From positions 1 to 26,645 of the forward strand of contig JAKSYS010000768.1 in NCBI GenBank assembly GCA_022925895.1: a stretch of DNA of 26,645 nt, given 5' to 3'. The translations under genes and the position numbers were made by a program. Positions 10,277-20,737 of this stretch are shown here, piece by piece. The notes below the pieces were generated by a model. That model was not told the DNA's origin. It worked only from the letters and a program-made list of their open reading frames with translations, and did not search any database. The stretch is from Fragilaria crotonensis (Eukaryota; Bacillariophyta; Fragilariophyceae; Fragilariales; Fragilariaceae). Positions within the stretch are counted from its first letter, which is position 1. Each line of letters opens with the position of its first letter.

Positions 10277-10353
10277 GAGAGTGCCTAATGCGCTTAGAAT
10301 TAATGCGCTTATAAAGCACTTGCACCAATCAAAATCGTCCGGGACGTCATCAT
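10277..10353 (+). repeat. MULE left terminal inverted repeat, 77 bp
   Basis: It pairs with 15634-15710 on the opposite strand at 73 of 77 positions. Three mismatches lie at positions 3-5 of the end and one at position 60. It holds two direct copies of TAATGCGCTTA at 10286-10296 and 10301-10311, possible transposase binding sites. Confidence 0.93.
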
Positions 10354-10496
10354 GGCAATTTAATTCTGTGCGACCCCCTGCTAATTTTAAGTCATCCTAT
10401 GACCATGTGGGTCACATTGCTTCTGCCGTTGGCCCAATGTGCGAAATCATTAGCGTACTGCAAATCACGTGTTGGAGAGTACACACGATGAAACCT

Positions 10497-10620
10497 CAAA
10501 AATTACAAAATACACATATACTACAGTACAGTATATCTAGACAAAGCATACTCGGGTTTGGAGTACATGTCTGATACATGATACAAAATACTCGAGTACT
10601 AAACATGAGTACTCGCTCTG
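10497..10620. repeat. GTAC-rich low-complexity island inside the MULE
   Basis: Dense AGTAC and GTAC words with ATATAC and CTCGAGTAC, similar in style to the islands at 7738-7990 and 15768-16018. This one lies inside the transposon. Confidence 0.5.
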
Positions 10621-11013
10621 CAGTCTTCTCAATTTGCAAAATTTAATTCAACCGACAGTGCGAATACATGGAGGTCTGTATATGTTGTATATGTTCCACT
10701 GTGCGTTGTGAATTTTTGGAATGTGTGCTCTACATGTACTACGGTGCAAATTATGCATTTTCCATAAATTTGTTTTGCATGCAACACTTCTTGGTCCTCA
10801 TTGTTGTTGCTGCTTTCGCTCATCCTTTTGGTACCTGATTTTGTGGCAATAGCAGCTTGTTGCTGTTGTGTGGGCAAAAGTGGTGGTTGCACTCAGGCCA
10901 GACAGAGGAATTCCAGCAGTCGACAAGCAGTAGGCAGTAGTAGACTTGCTGTGCGGAAAGTGGTGGTTCTTGTGCTCAGACCCGCCAATAAGGAACTGCA
11001 GTCGTCGAGGACT

Positions 11014-11088
11014 GTCAACTACCTGACGTGGCGATAGCTGCTTGTTGCCATACAGCGACAAACGGTGGTTGCGCTCAGGCCAGGTGAC
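11014..11088 (+). repeat. 75-bp direct repeat, copy 1
   Basis: Identical over 75 bases to 11137-11211, with a period of 123 bp. It starts GTCAACTACCTGACG and ends GGCCAGGTGAC. A diverged third fragment (TGGTTGCACTCAGGCCAG) is visible near 10882-10899. Confidence 0.9.
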
Positions 11089-11136
11089 AAGTGATCGGCA
11101 CTGGAGCCAGCTGCCGAGGAATCACAGTTGAGGATT

Positions 11137-11211
11137 GTCAACTACCTGACGTGGCGATAGCTGCTTGTTGCCATACAGCGACAAACGGTGGTTGCGCTCA
11201 GGCCAGGTGAC
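11137..11211 (+). repeat. 75-bp direct repeat, copy 2
   Basis: Identical over 75 bases to 11014-11088. Zero divergence points to a recent duplication inside the transposon arm. Confidence 0.9.
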
Positions 11212-11218
11212 TGTCCTT

Positions 11219-11267
11219 AGCATTCGGCATGTCCAAACCTTAAAAAAGCATTCGGCATGTCCAAACC
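11219..11267 (+). repeat. 21-bp direct repeat pair, period 28 bp
   Basis: AGCATTCGGCATGTCCAAACC occurs exactly at 11219-11239 and at 11247-11267. The pair lies just upstream of the accessory gene, so a promoter or transposase-binding role is possible but unproven. Confidence 0.85.
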
Positions 11268-12099
11268 CTCCACCCAGGGGCTGGTACATGGTTAGATGAC
11301 GTAACAACCTGTAATTTGGCAATCCACAGTGGTGTTCAGACTTCTAATGCACGTGCTGGAAAGGGTGATGTTGGGTCCATGCATGCCCTTGGCACAAACA
11401 TCACAAAGGGTGACATGAACCCTGTCCCGTACGCTACCAATCGGAGTGTTCATCAGGGCGTGCTTCGTGATATGGTTGTCGCATTGCATTCGATTGGGAA
11501 GGCATGTTTCCCCGATGTCCTTGGTGTCATCCTGGGTCTTGAGGCTGACTCTGGATTGGAACCTGTGCAACCAATGAATGGAGATGGTGTTCAACGTGTT
11601 GGATATACGATTGACATGAGTGTCAATCTGGGTAATGCTTCGCATTATGATATCCATGACGCTTCACAGGGTATGCAGTTTGGACAGAAGACAACCCGTC
11701 AGTGGGCTTTAACTGGTACTTTATCCTGCCAAATGTCCATGGTGTAAAGCCGGATGGGGCGATCTTTTCAGGTCTTGCAGTTCGTCTTTGTCATGGAGTG
11801 GCAATATCATGGGATGGAAGAGTATTGCGTCACTGTACTTCCATTTCCATGCCTGATGGTCCAAACGGTGAGAGAGTTATGAAGGGGCTCGACAGCAATT
11901 TCAGAACAATCTCTATGGAACTTTCACTGCCGCCAAAGAGGTTGTAAGTGCTGGTAGGGATTTGTGCACTAAGAAGCAGGCTCTCAAAGGTGTTGAGCTT
12001 GTAGCTGGAAAGGATGAGGAGAAAGCGCTTGGTATGAAAGTTTGTATGACGATAATCATTTTCATAACTATTACGAAGATATTCTACGGTTTTCCTTAG
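11244..12099 (+). CDS. MULE-borne accessory gene, possible Fe(II)-dioxygenase-like (double-stranded beta-helix) protein
   Basis: The gene is read across two frame changes, near 11670 and 11880, because protein-like sequence continues without a gap. The segments are GTWLDDVTTCNLAI, NLGNASHYDIHDASQG, then YAVWTEDNPS and NWYFILPNVHG. Next come HGVAISWDGRVLRHC and finally YGTFTAAKEVVSAGR. HYD could be an HxD iron-binding motif, and the His of CHGVAISWDG, about 51 residues later, the distal ligand, with Arg-His about 14 residues further on. That spacing suits a 2-oxoglutarate/Fe(II) oxygenase, but this is inference from motif only. I recall similar sequences as uncharacterised diatom proteins. The 5' end is uncertain: the frame is open from 11244 with no early ATG (first in-frame ATG near 11379), so an upstream exon may exist. 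It lies convergent to the transposase and inside the inverted repeats, so it moves with the element. Confidence 0.6.
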
Positions 12100-12210
12100 T
12101 CACAAAAACGTTATACACAAGCGTTATAACGTTATTGCTCCATAGCGTATGAATTGTTTTCTGACAACCTTACAATTTCTTATGTATATCGTGCTGCTTC
12201 TCCTGCTCAT

Positions 12211-15200
12211 TCACAGTTCTTTTTGTTTGACGTAGACAAATAGTTGGGAGTCACTAAATGCCTTTTCCATCCATTTTTGGACTGTTTTTGCTCGTACATA
12301 AAATGTGATGTTTTCATCACTGCTTTCATTGTCTTTCCTCCGAAAGTTTCCGCCTCGCTCAATCAGCTGAACTCCCACAATATTGTTGTCTGGGGATGGA
12401 ATCTGCGAGTGCTCAGAATTCTTGTGTCTGTAGATGCTGTTTGGACGTGAAATATACTCCATGGCCTCATTGGAGAAGTGGACTGACCTTATAGAAAGAT
12501 GGCGAATGGTATGAGAGGGAGGTGGAAGGTTGTCTTGTAGCTCGCGAGTGAGTTTCAAGGCATTACCAGCACTTGGCAACGTAACCTCATGGCAATTTTG
12601 ATTGCCCAAAGTTCGATACCATTTATTCCACCCCATACTATTCTTTTTTCCAACAAAAGCCGCCTTGTCCATAACAGAACATCGTTTAATGGTATGCTGT
12701 GTCGAACCACAAAATGAGCATTGAGAAGGCCTGTTGCGGGCATCTGCTATTTTTGATGCCCGTGCATTTCTCTCATTCATGGAGGTCAAGCGTTTGTGCC
12801 GCACCTTCCCAGAATTGTGGCGCTGCATTTCGAAGTTGTTGCCAGGATCACCACCAGCAAGTGGTGCAAAGATGCCTTCTCTCCTAAACTCAGCATTTGG
12901 CCCAAATGCCGCCAGAAATGCATCAGCGTCTGACATGAAGCCAACCAATGGTACAGATGACTGGTTGCCAGAAGAAGCAGACATACTCAGGGCATCTCGC
13001 ATGCGAACTAAGACCCCTAAGCATTCGCAACGCAAGTCTTCGCTGGGAAGGCTTAATGCAAGGTTTGCAACACTATTTGCCACATCTGTGAAGTCCCGAT
13101 AGGTCACATTCCTCTTTGTTGACTTCAAATTGCCAGTTATTCCTTCCATTGTCCTTTCCTGAGCTGCATCGTCACCTTCTTTACCCTCCTCTCCAAAGTA
13201 CACATCATTTTCTTTATCTCCATCATCACCGCCATCGCTGATAGAACACTCTGTACTAGGAATTTCACCGTTCAAAATTGCACCCTCATGATGTTCCAGG
13301 ACTCCGAGTTCCAACTTATCACCAATACTTCCAATATATGTATCCCTGTCTATCACCCACATCGAAAGAATATTGGTAAACTCTGGATTTGGGGCTGCAA
13401 TAGTCAGTGGCTGTGCGTGAAACTTTGGATGGACCAGATCCAACTGAAATGATCGCTTGTGGTAGGCAAAGAGATGCCTGCATTGCAGTTGGTAGGCAAT
13501 GAAGACATTACATGAACACTTGCGCCCATCAATGATACGAGAAGGTTTTGATGATTTGCCTTGCCATATGACTTCCATCATTGGTGCTGCATCTTGATGC
13601 TCGCTACTGGTACCCGCAAGGGTGCACAGTAATACTCAGAAGACTTCCGGTACTGTTCCTCACAGATTTTGAAACCGCGTTTTGATAGCTTGAGGAGCAT
13701 AACTTTGATTTGTTCATCCGATGCAGTATGACTATTTGCAGCACTTTGTCGCCTGTATTGATCCCGAAGCCTTGCCCTCTTATTAAAAGCTCTGACATCC
13801 TCTGGATACAATCTTTAACCTGCGTTGCTGGGTCATCCCAACTGCCACCACCAATGCGAGCAACATAGGAAGCATGGTTGGACTCAGCAACTGATGATCC
13901 AAGCTCCTCATTGCAGGGTGTTGCACACACTGAATAACGTGCAAATCTATGCCTTCCCGCATGTACAATGTTGTTGAAGTAATTGTTCAAGCTTTGGGGC
14001 TCATCCCGACTTTCCATTGTTGTAAGAATCATTAACCTTGTCTTCTCGTAGTCTTCCAAAGTGTATGACTCATGCACCAGAGCTCTCAGCATTCCGCCAT
14101 AATAATTCCACTTGTCGACACCGAATTGTTTATACCATGTGCCACAGTCTGCCGACAAAAGATGGTGTATATCATCAAGGAGTGAACAAGAGTCTTGAAT
14201 GCCGAGGATACTAGCAGACTGTCACATGTTACTAACCCATCACCATAGATAACTCGAAGGCCATCCAATTTTCGGTTGGAGGAGAAGTTATTGCAGCACC
14301 TAAGCAGCCATGCGTATGCCTCTATCCGCTCAGAGATGACGATGGCTTCAGCGCATACAACCATATTGCCATAGCCATCCAAAGAGGTAACCGCAATATA
14401 TGGGTAGGAGAAATGGTTGAGTTGACGTTTCATACCATCCAACGAAATGCAAGATGCACATGAGTCCCAATCAAACCTCATTGTGGCTGTTTGCCAACAA
14501 ATACCAACAATTGTGTCATTTTCATCGCGCTGGATATCAAAGAGAAATGATGGATCCTTTCTGTGTAGTTGACATAGGTAGTGAACAACCAAGCATTTGG
14601 TTCCCGGGTCAGACAGAGCATCCTTCAAGGTATCACTGGCAATTTCCTCAGCAATAGAGAGGTACTCTGGGGGTAGGTTGTCACTTAAAATGAAATCAGC
14701 TTCTTCATTCGACACGGTTCCTTGTGCAAGGAGTGTATCAAATGCTCCATCAGATATCTTTGCCCTGACCTTTGCTTGCACATTGTTGATGAACTTGCTG
14801 GACACGTCAAACCCCTTTGGTAGCATATCACGAAGCATAGCCCTCATTGTTTTTGTACTTGGCTTTTGACCGCTAGCCAGCAGCTGAACAATAGTGTGCA
14901 GTTTTAAATTCTTTGTGCGAGCTACATACTTTGATGCATGTCCACCACTCCTCCATGCTGCCTTGAATTGCTCCCTGAAGGCTTGCACCTTTCCATGCAT
15001 GTATTGCACCTTTGAGATCCTGAATTCATCCTGTGCGGTGCCTCTCTTTGAACAAATGAGGCCTTAAATTCACATCCACACTTGGATTTTGCAACTTTTC
15101 TTGGTACATAGATTTTGCCATTCTCTCGAGAGTTCTTCTCGAGCTTTCTGTCTCCTTCGTTCTCCGAGTCTCGTGCTGTTGTTTCAAAGCACAGAACAGA

Positions 15201-15401
15201 ATAGCCACGGTCAATCACAAAGAACCCAAGCTGTGATGCTTTATCGCGCATGGCATCAATAAGTTGCCTTCGGGTTGGGAACACAGTCCCTACAGGAAAC
15301 TCGCTCTCGAACTCACTCTTGATGTGGAGTAGATTTCCCATCTCTGCATCAGAGTAGAAGAGGTCATCAGCATGATTATGGTCAGTGGTAGCTTCGTCCA
15401 T
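12211..15401 (-). CDS. Mutator-like (MULE) transposase with FAR1-like N-terminus, SWIM and zinc-knuckle motifs (four frame breaks)
   Basis: The transposase cuts and rejoins DNA at the 77-bp inverted repeats. The start is the ATG at 15401 (MDEATTDHNHAD). A FAR1/WRKY-GCM1-like N-terminal region follows (FPTRRQLIDAM..., then KSKCGCEFKASF). The RNase-H-fold catalytic core has likely acidic residues in ISLDGMKRQ, VIYGDGLVT and SSVAESNHAS. After the core come a SWIM zinc finger (CSC...QCRH) and a CCHC-type knuckle CSFCGSTQHTIKRC. The frame changes near 15055, 14190, 13810 and 13595. At each one the expected residues continue in another frame, for example LDDIHHLLSADCGTWY after 14190. The whole is about 1060 residues, normal for a large MULE transposase. 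It would be active only if the breaks are sequence errors. Confidence 0.9.
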
Positions 15402-15633
15402 GGTGCTGAAAGTTGAAACAGGAGTCGGGTTTCTGTAAGTTGGTGAATTGCACTGCCGGTGTAGCTAGCTATCGGAGTGCAAATTTGCGTTTTGAAAATT
15501 TTATGAACATATCCGTGAAGGTTAGCGCGCTCGTTCGGCAGGTGGGAAATTTGAATCCAACCTGATTTGAATCCATTGATATTTTCAGACGAGGTCAAAT
15601 GACTCTTTTTTGTAGAGGCAACCCCTCCCAAAA

Positions 15634-15710
15634 ATGATGACGTCCCGGACAATTTTGATTGGTGCAAGTGCTTTATAAGCGCATTAATTCTAAGCGCATT
15701 AGGCATATTC
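15634..15710 (-). repeat. MULE right terminal inverted repeat, 77 bp
   Basis: Reverse complement of 10277-10353 with four mismatches. It lies 232 bp upstream of the transposase start codon, so the repeat may also supply part of its promoter. Confidence 0.93.
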
Positions 15711-15719
15711 GTTTGAACG
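15711..15719. repeat. 9-bp target-site duplication, right (GTTTGAACG)
   Basis: Exact match to 10268-10276 in direct orientation, defining the right boundary of the MULE. Confidence 0.9.
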
Positions 15720-16073
15720 TGCCCGTGTGCCCGTAGTCTGTGCGCCGTCGGCTGCAAAGCCAAACTCGGAGTACAGTACTTCAGTACTCCGGTACAAGTA
15801 CATGCGTATAGTGGATAGTGGTGAATTCCTTTCTCGTAGCTAGAGTACTGGTTGTAGCGCTGGTACTCCAGTATAGTCAGTACTACCGGTAGAATCCCAT
15901 AGCTCCAGTCTCCAGTCGCAGTATATGCTCATTTTTTGAATTAAAAAAGTTTGAATGTAACACACCGCGGTGGTACAAGTACACCAGGCACCAGGTACTA
16001 GTACTAGTAGTACGCGGTTGGAGCGACCGGAGTGAAGCAAGTTTTTCAAATTCTTTCCCAAGGGAATAGGCGG
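15720..16073. other. host spacer between the MULE and the Copia element, GTAC-rich
   Basis: About 350 bp with no gene. From about 15768 to 16018 it is crowded with AGTACT, GGTAC and ACTAGTAC words. It is the only host-derived DNA between the two transposons, so both inserted into the same intergenic interval. Confidence 0.6.
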
Positions 16074-16078
16074 GGGGA
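16074..16078. repeat. 5-bp target-site duplication, left (GGGGA)
   Basis: Matches 22519-22523 exactly and directly abuts the TG of the LTR. Five bases is the normal Copia duplication length. Confidence 0.92.
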
Positions 16079-16408
16079 TGTGGGAAATCAGTCTAACCCG
16101 TAGGAAATAGATTGATTGGTGGTCAGTATTAATTTTATAATAAAAGTGAGCTTAATCTACTCATTCAATCTTCATCGTTGGAACATCCGTCCAATCGATA
16201 TAGATCCATTTTTGAAACAGCCGAAACTGATTCACGATCATTGTATGTTCGTTGAATACCGTAGATATGTCGCAGGTCCCTTTCTTAAATCATACTCTAT
16301 GTACAATCCAGAACACCGTTGTAAATGATCATCCGATATTGATATCGTGTATGATGGCGTGATCCGACTGTAGCATGGTATCCCGTGCCAATATCCGATA
16401 ATCCCACA
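16079..16408 (-). repeat. Copia 3' LTR (element orientation), 330 bp
   Basis: Identical to 22189-22518. Short inverted ends TGTGGGA/TCCCACA mark integrase recognition termini. A 70-codon open frame on the plus strand inside each LTR is treated as chance. Confidence 0.97.
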
Positions 16409-16415
16409 CTTCCTC
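16409..16415 (-). other. candidate polypurine tract
   Basis: On the minus strand GAGGAAG directly precedes the 3' LTR, where plus-strand DNA synthesis is primed in LTR elements. It is short, so the assignment is tentative. Confidence 0.5.
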
Positions 16416-16441
16416 ATTTATTCGGAGTGGAGCATTGTAGA

Positions 16442-19400
16442 TCACCACCCCATGATTTCCTTTCTCAATCTAGTGAAAAGATCCTTTGCCAATGGCTTCG
16501 TCCCGATGTCCGCAAGTTGGTCCGACGTATCGATCGACTCGATCTTGATCTTGCCCGATGCGACTGCACCTCTGAAGTGGTGCATCCTTCCATTGATATG
16601 TTTCGTTCTCGGCCTCATCTTCGGGACAGTGGCCATTGCTTTGGCGCCTTCGTTGTCCTCGAAGACAGTACATTTGATCGTTGGGATATTTATCGTCCCT
16701 GGGACCAGGCGCTCCTTGACTTCAGTCATGAGCCCCATCAACCACAAAACTTCTCTCGTTGCTTCCGATAAAGCGGAGTATTCACTCTCTGTCGTTGACA
16801 GTGCAATGTCCGTCTGCATCTTTGATGCCCAAACGATCGGGCACTTGCCGTACATAATGATGTATGCTGTCCTGGATTTCGCTGTTGTCGAGTCTTCAGT
16901 TGCTGTGCGTATGTCCCACCCGCCTTGAAAGTCTGCATCCACGTAGCATTCAAAGCTGTGATCGGTAGGCCGGAGAATAATTCCCTTGTCCCTGGTTGCC
17001 ATGAGGTACCGGACAATATATCGGACTGCTGCCGAGTGACTTTCCTTCGGGTTGCTGGAGTATCTGGCGCATTGATGGACTGCGAAAGCGATGTCAGGCC
17101 TGGTAGACTTCTCGAGGAAGTTAAGCTTTCCGATGACCGATCGATATTCCCACGATTCGTTGTGTGCTTCACCGTCGAGGTCTCGATTGATGCTTGCAGT
17201 TGATGGCGCTGGGGTACTCTTTGTCTTCGTGTTCTCCCTGAAACCGAGATCAGCAATGATGCTGTCGATCAGATGCGGCTGCGTCAATGTTATGGTCCCG
17301 TCGTCTTCGCGGGTCACCTTTACGCCGAGGTACTCATCGATATCTCCCTCGTCGGTGATGTCGAAACGCGAACTGAGATCCTTCAAACAACCTGCAATCT
17401 CAGCTTCGTCGGGCCCGAAAATTCCGTCGTCAGTGTAGATCATGAACGTGGTTGTGCCTCGATAAAAACACATTCGTCGGTCCCGCTCTGGACAAAGCCA
17501 AGTTCGCCCAGTCCCTTAAACAGATGCTGTTGCCAGACCCGTCCTGCGGCTTTACTGCCGTACAAATTCTTTACGAGTTTCAGGCAGTGGGATTTCCTTG
17601 AACCCTCGAACTCAAAACCCTGTGGGACTTCTAGGTAGAGGTCGCACTCCACGTCCGCCTGGGGGTATGCGAGGACGAAATCGATTTGTCTCGTGTGCCA
17701 GTTATTGATCAACGCTTGTACCAGGAAGAACCGGATCGAGCTCCACTTTAAAGCTGCCGCGTACGTCTCCCAGTAGTCCACTCCGTAGGTTTGTTTACCT
17801 CCGTGTACGTTCAGTCTTGCCTTCCACTTATAGACCTCTCGGGATAGGATCTTCCTTTTTCGTCTCATCGCCCACACTGCTGGTAGGATCTTCGTGCCTG
17901 ATGGTACTTCCGAAATCGGTATTAACTTCCAGTGCCCGCGCTCCGTGTGTGTCGTGACTTCGTCGACCATAGCCTGGATAAACTGCTTCCTGTCCGGCTG
18001 TTTGAGCGCTTCATGCAGGTACATTATGTCGGGGTCCGAACTCGCAGCGAAAGCGATTGGATCCGCCATCTGTCGCTGGATCTCGTATTCTTCGGCGCCG
18101 TGATACGTCAGCGTCGTAATCGTTCCCTTGGTTGCTCCTGGCTTCCTGACTCGGAAGGGTCGCTGAGAACGCTGCGTGGTCGTTCGACCTGGCCTGAGCC
18201 TGACTTTCCAGGAGCCTCGTCGTTGGTTTGTGGCGCCTCGACCACTTCCTGACGCTCACTTCTTCGGCTGATTCTTCAGGTCTTCCTGATTGGGCGGTGA
18301 TGATTGATGTTGGCTCCTCTTCGATCACTCTCGTTTCGGTTTGCGATTCGGCCTGCCTCCCAGTATCGTCATTAGGTGGATTCGATGGTTGCTGGTGGTC
18401 ATTTCCTCCGCCGCTGTCGTTTCCTGAGTTTCTTCCCTTGGAACGCTGGTGACTTCTCTGCGTGTCTTCGATCCTTTTCCTTCCTGAAATGGGTTGCCAC
18501 CTTCCATCTGTTGGGATAGGTGTCGTGATCCTTTATGGTCTCGAAAAGATCATCGAACTTGAGGTGGAACTGGGGCGAAACGAGTCCCGTCGATAGATTT
18601 AAGACGAGGGCTACGGATTGAGCGTGGTTAGGCGATCTCCCGAGGTAGACTCCGAGCCTGGCGCGCCGATGCCATTTGGGAATGCTTTTTCCGCGGCGAG
18701 GTTGTCGTCCAGAATGTACACCGGGCATCCGAACGTGTGGTAGTGCCTGAGCATCGTTGGTGTGTCGCTGTTGGAGAACACTTGATTGGCCACCTTCCCG
18801 GTGACCTTGCTTGGCGTTGCGTTGAGCGTCTCGTTTGCCTCTCTGAGGGCATATGGCCATAGGTTTGCCGTGATGACGTCCGGCCACTTTGATTCCGCAT
18901 GGAGGAGCATTGTGGTCACCTGGTCTTGCAAGTCGCGGATCCTCTTCTCCGCCATCCCGTTTTGAAAGTGTGCGTTGACGCCGCAATAGGTTATAGACTG
19001 CCGGTTGGCAGTAACATGATTAACAAATCCCTTGTCCGCGAATCTACCGTTGTCGGCGTGGTAGTGCGTTACAGTGACTCCTCGCGCCTCGCAGAATTTC
19101 TCAAACGCGACTTTTCCCTGTACCGTCTCTTCCGATGTCAGTTGCCTCTGGAGATGAACGTAGGATAGACGACTGTAGTGATCGATGTAGATTGTTGCGC
19201 AGCGATACCGCTGTACAGTAGGCGTCCCCTTCATGTGCCCGATAAGGCCCATCGTGCGGGACTCCAGCTGATCCACTGAGACACATGACCCTGGGCCGGT
19301 AAGTACCCGGGCTTCGATCCTGCTTTTCTCGTTCTTTGTCCGTTTTGCCCTTCTGGTCATTTTCCCATAGATGCACGATGAGCATTTAGGAACTCGACAG

Positions 19401-20450
19401 TTGCTTAGACGTTTCGGGAGCAGCCCTCTTTCGCCATGTTCACGAGCCTTGAGAATGGGACGTGTCCTAGCCTGTAGTGCCAGAGGAGCAGTTCCGCTGT
19501 AGCTGTGAGTTTTCCCGCAAAACTGTCTTCTTCGACGTCCTCTACGACCGCCACGTTCTTATATGCGTCGTATGACGTATCGTGGTGTCCAGTCGTCTTG
19601 GTATATCCCTGCTCTTCCTGATCATCGGCTGCCATCTGTATTTGGACTGATGGTCCTTGATGCAATGTTTGCGGGACTGGTTCAATTGATGCGTCGTCCT
19701 CGTGGTACTCGCTCTGTTGTTCGGTGACTTCGTCGTCCTCATCGTCTTCGATGATTGTCGCATCGAAAGCAACGCATTCGCACGCGTCGATTTCGTCATC
19801 GTCTGTTGCTTCGAGACATGCCCTGAAGAGCCGGAAGTTCTTGCAACCTGGCGTCGTGGTGAATGTGGCGACGTTCGATTTATCGAACGGAATCTTCTTA
19901 CTGAACTTCTTTTGTCCCCAGACCAGCATGACGTGATCGGAGAATGTTGCTTGCCATGACCCGTTCCGCTCGGATAGTCGTCCTTCCTTTCTTGCGCCCA
20001 GTGTTGTGGGGAGAAAAGACGTGCTGGAGAGTCGGGAATGTACAGGGACCCTGGAATCACAAACGAGTGGGCGGTCCCCATGTCGTCGTCGATTGTCCAT
20101 CGAATCGTCCCGATGCCGGTGACTGCCACTTTGTCGCCTCCCATGCCCTTGATCCTTCCAATAACCTTCTGTGGAGGCTACGAAGTCTGCAAGTGAGTTC
20201 GATATACATCTGGATGCGCAGTTGTCCACGTGGATAATGACTGAATCGGAGTCGAAACGAGTCCCTGTTGCTGTTCCTGCAGTTGCCAGTAAACATACTG
20301 TCGCCGCCGTTCTATGCCACGCCGATGTCTGAATGTTGCGCTTGTTAAAGCCCTTTCCGCTGGACGCCCTTTTCTGACGCCGTTCTGCTTGCCTTTCCTT
20401 CGTCGCTGCTGGTTGGTGGCTGATGACGCAATTGCGTCTCCGACAGCTCT
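16442..20450 (-). CDS. pol: Copia pol polyprotein: protease, integrase, reverse transcriptase, RNase H (several frame breaks)
   Basis: Read from right to left. The protease segment has a DNCASRCIS motif near 20190-20230, in place of the usual D-S/T-G, then LYIPDSPARLFSPQ. The integrase zinc finger is WHYRLGH...CSSC, and the integrase core has YHADNGRFAD and HFQNGMAEKRIR. After a charged linker comes reverse transcriptase (17440-18069) with WKARLNVHGG and QIDFVLAYPQADVE. RT continues into the next frame with the catalytic YTDDG, and RNase H ends with STTESEYSALSEA, TKHINGRMHHFR and DIGTKPL. Frame changes lie near 20165, 19970, 19425, 18670 and 17465, plus at least one in the linker (18070-18500). 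The start is not resolved; 20450 is where pol-like sequence becomes recognisable. Domain order and motifs are certain; the intact frame is not. Confidence 0.93.
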
Positions 20451-20737
20451 GATTGTTGCTGAGATCTTCTTCCAGGCTGATTTAAACAACCTGAAAACGA
20501 GAAGCTTTGTGCTTCCTCCTCCACTTGGTGGCCGCCCGTGATATGTTGGCCGACGCATTTCCGGTGAGAGACTCGTTGTATATCATACACACAACCAACC
20601 TTGGACGACTTCGACACCACCGAACGACCATGGAGCGCAGACAGTGAATGCAAGTCTTGCTAACTCGGACGTGAGGAGAGCTGTCAAAATAACTCGAACA
20701 AGAGTCGGCCAAGACACCGCGGTGCCTTGGCCTGTTC

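Larger units (their letters stand above)
10354..11243. other. non-coding left arm of the MULE
   Basis: About 890 bp inside the transposon with no supported gene. It contains a GTAC-rich island at about 10497-10620, a pair of identical 75-bp direct repeats and a pair of 21-bp repeats. It would have to hold the promoter of the plus-strand accessory gene. An unrecognised upstream exon of that gene cannot be excluded. Confidence 0.5.
10277..15710. mobile_element. complete Mutator-like DNA transposon (MULE), 5434 bp
   Basis: The element is bounded by 77-bp terminal inverted repeats with 4 mismatches and by a perfect 9-bp target duplication. It carries a Mutator-type transposase on the minus strand (12211-15401) and a convergent accessory gene on the plus strand (about 11244-12099). 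An 890-bp non-coding left arm contains direct repeats and a GTAC-rich island. Well-matched termini and duplication show a recent insertion. The reading frames are broken by single-base changes, as they are elsewhere in the window. Confidence 0.93.

Noticed and set aside
10035..10574. 179-codon plus-strand open frame across the MULE left end
   Set aside because: It overlaps the methyltransferase gene on the other strand and crosses a transposon boundary, so it cannot be an old gene.
11014..11267. CRISPR-like repeat array
   Set aside because: Only two identical 75-bp copies and two 21-mers, with no regular spacers and no cas genes; the context is a eukaryotic transposon.
16116..16328. 70-codon open frame present identically in both LTRs (also 22226-22438)
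   Set aside because: Identity follows from the LTR duplication; no family resemblance and it lies in the regulatory LTR on the opposite strand.
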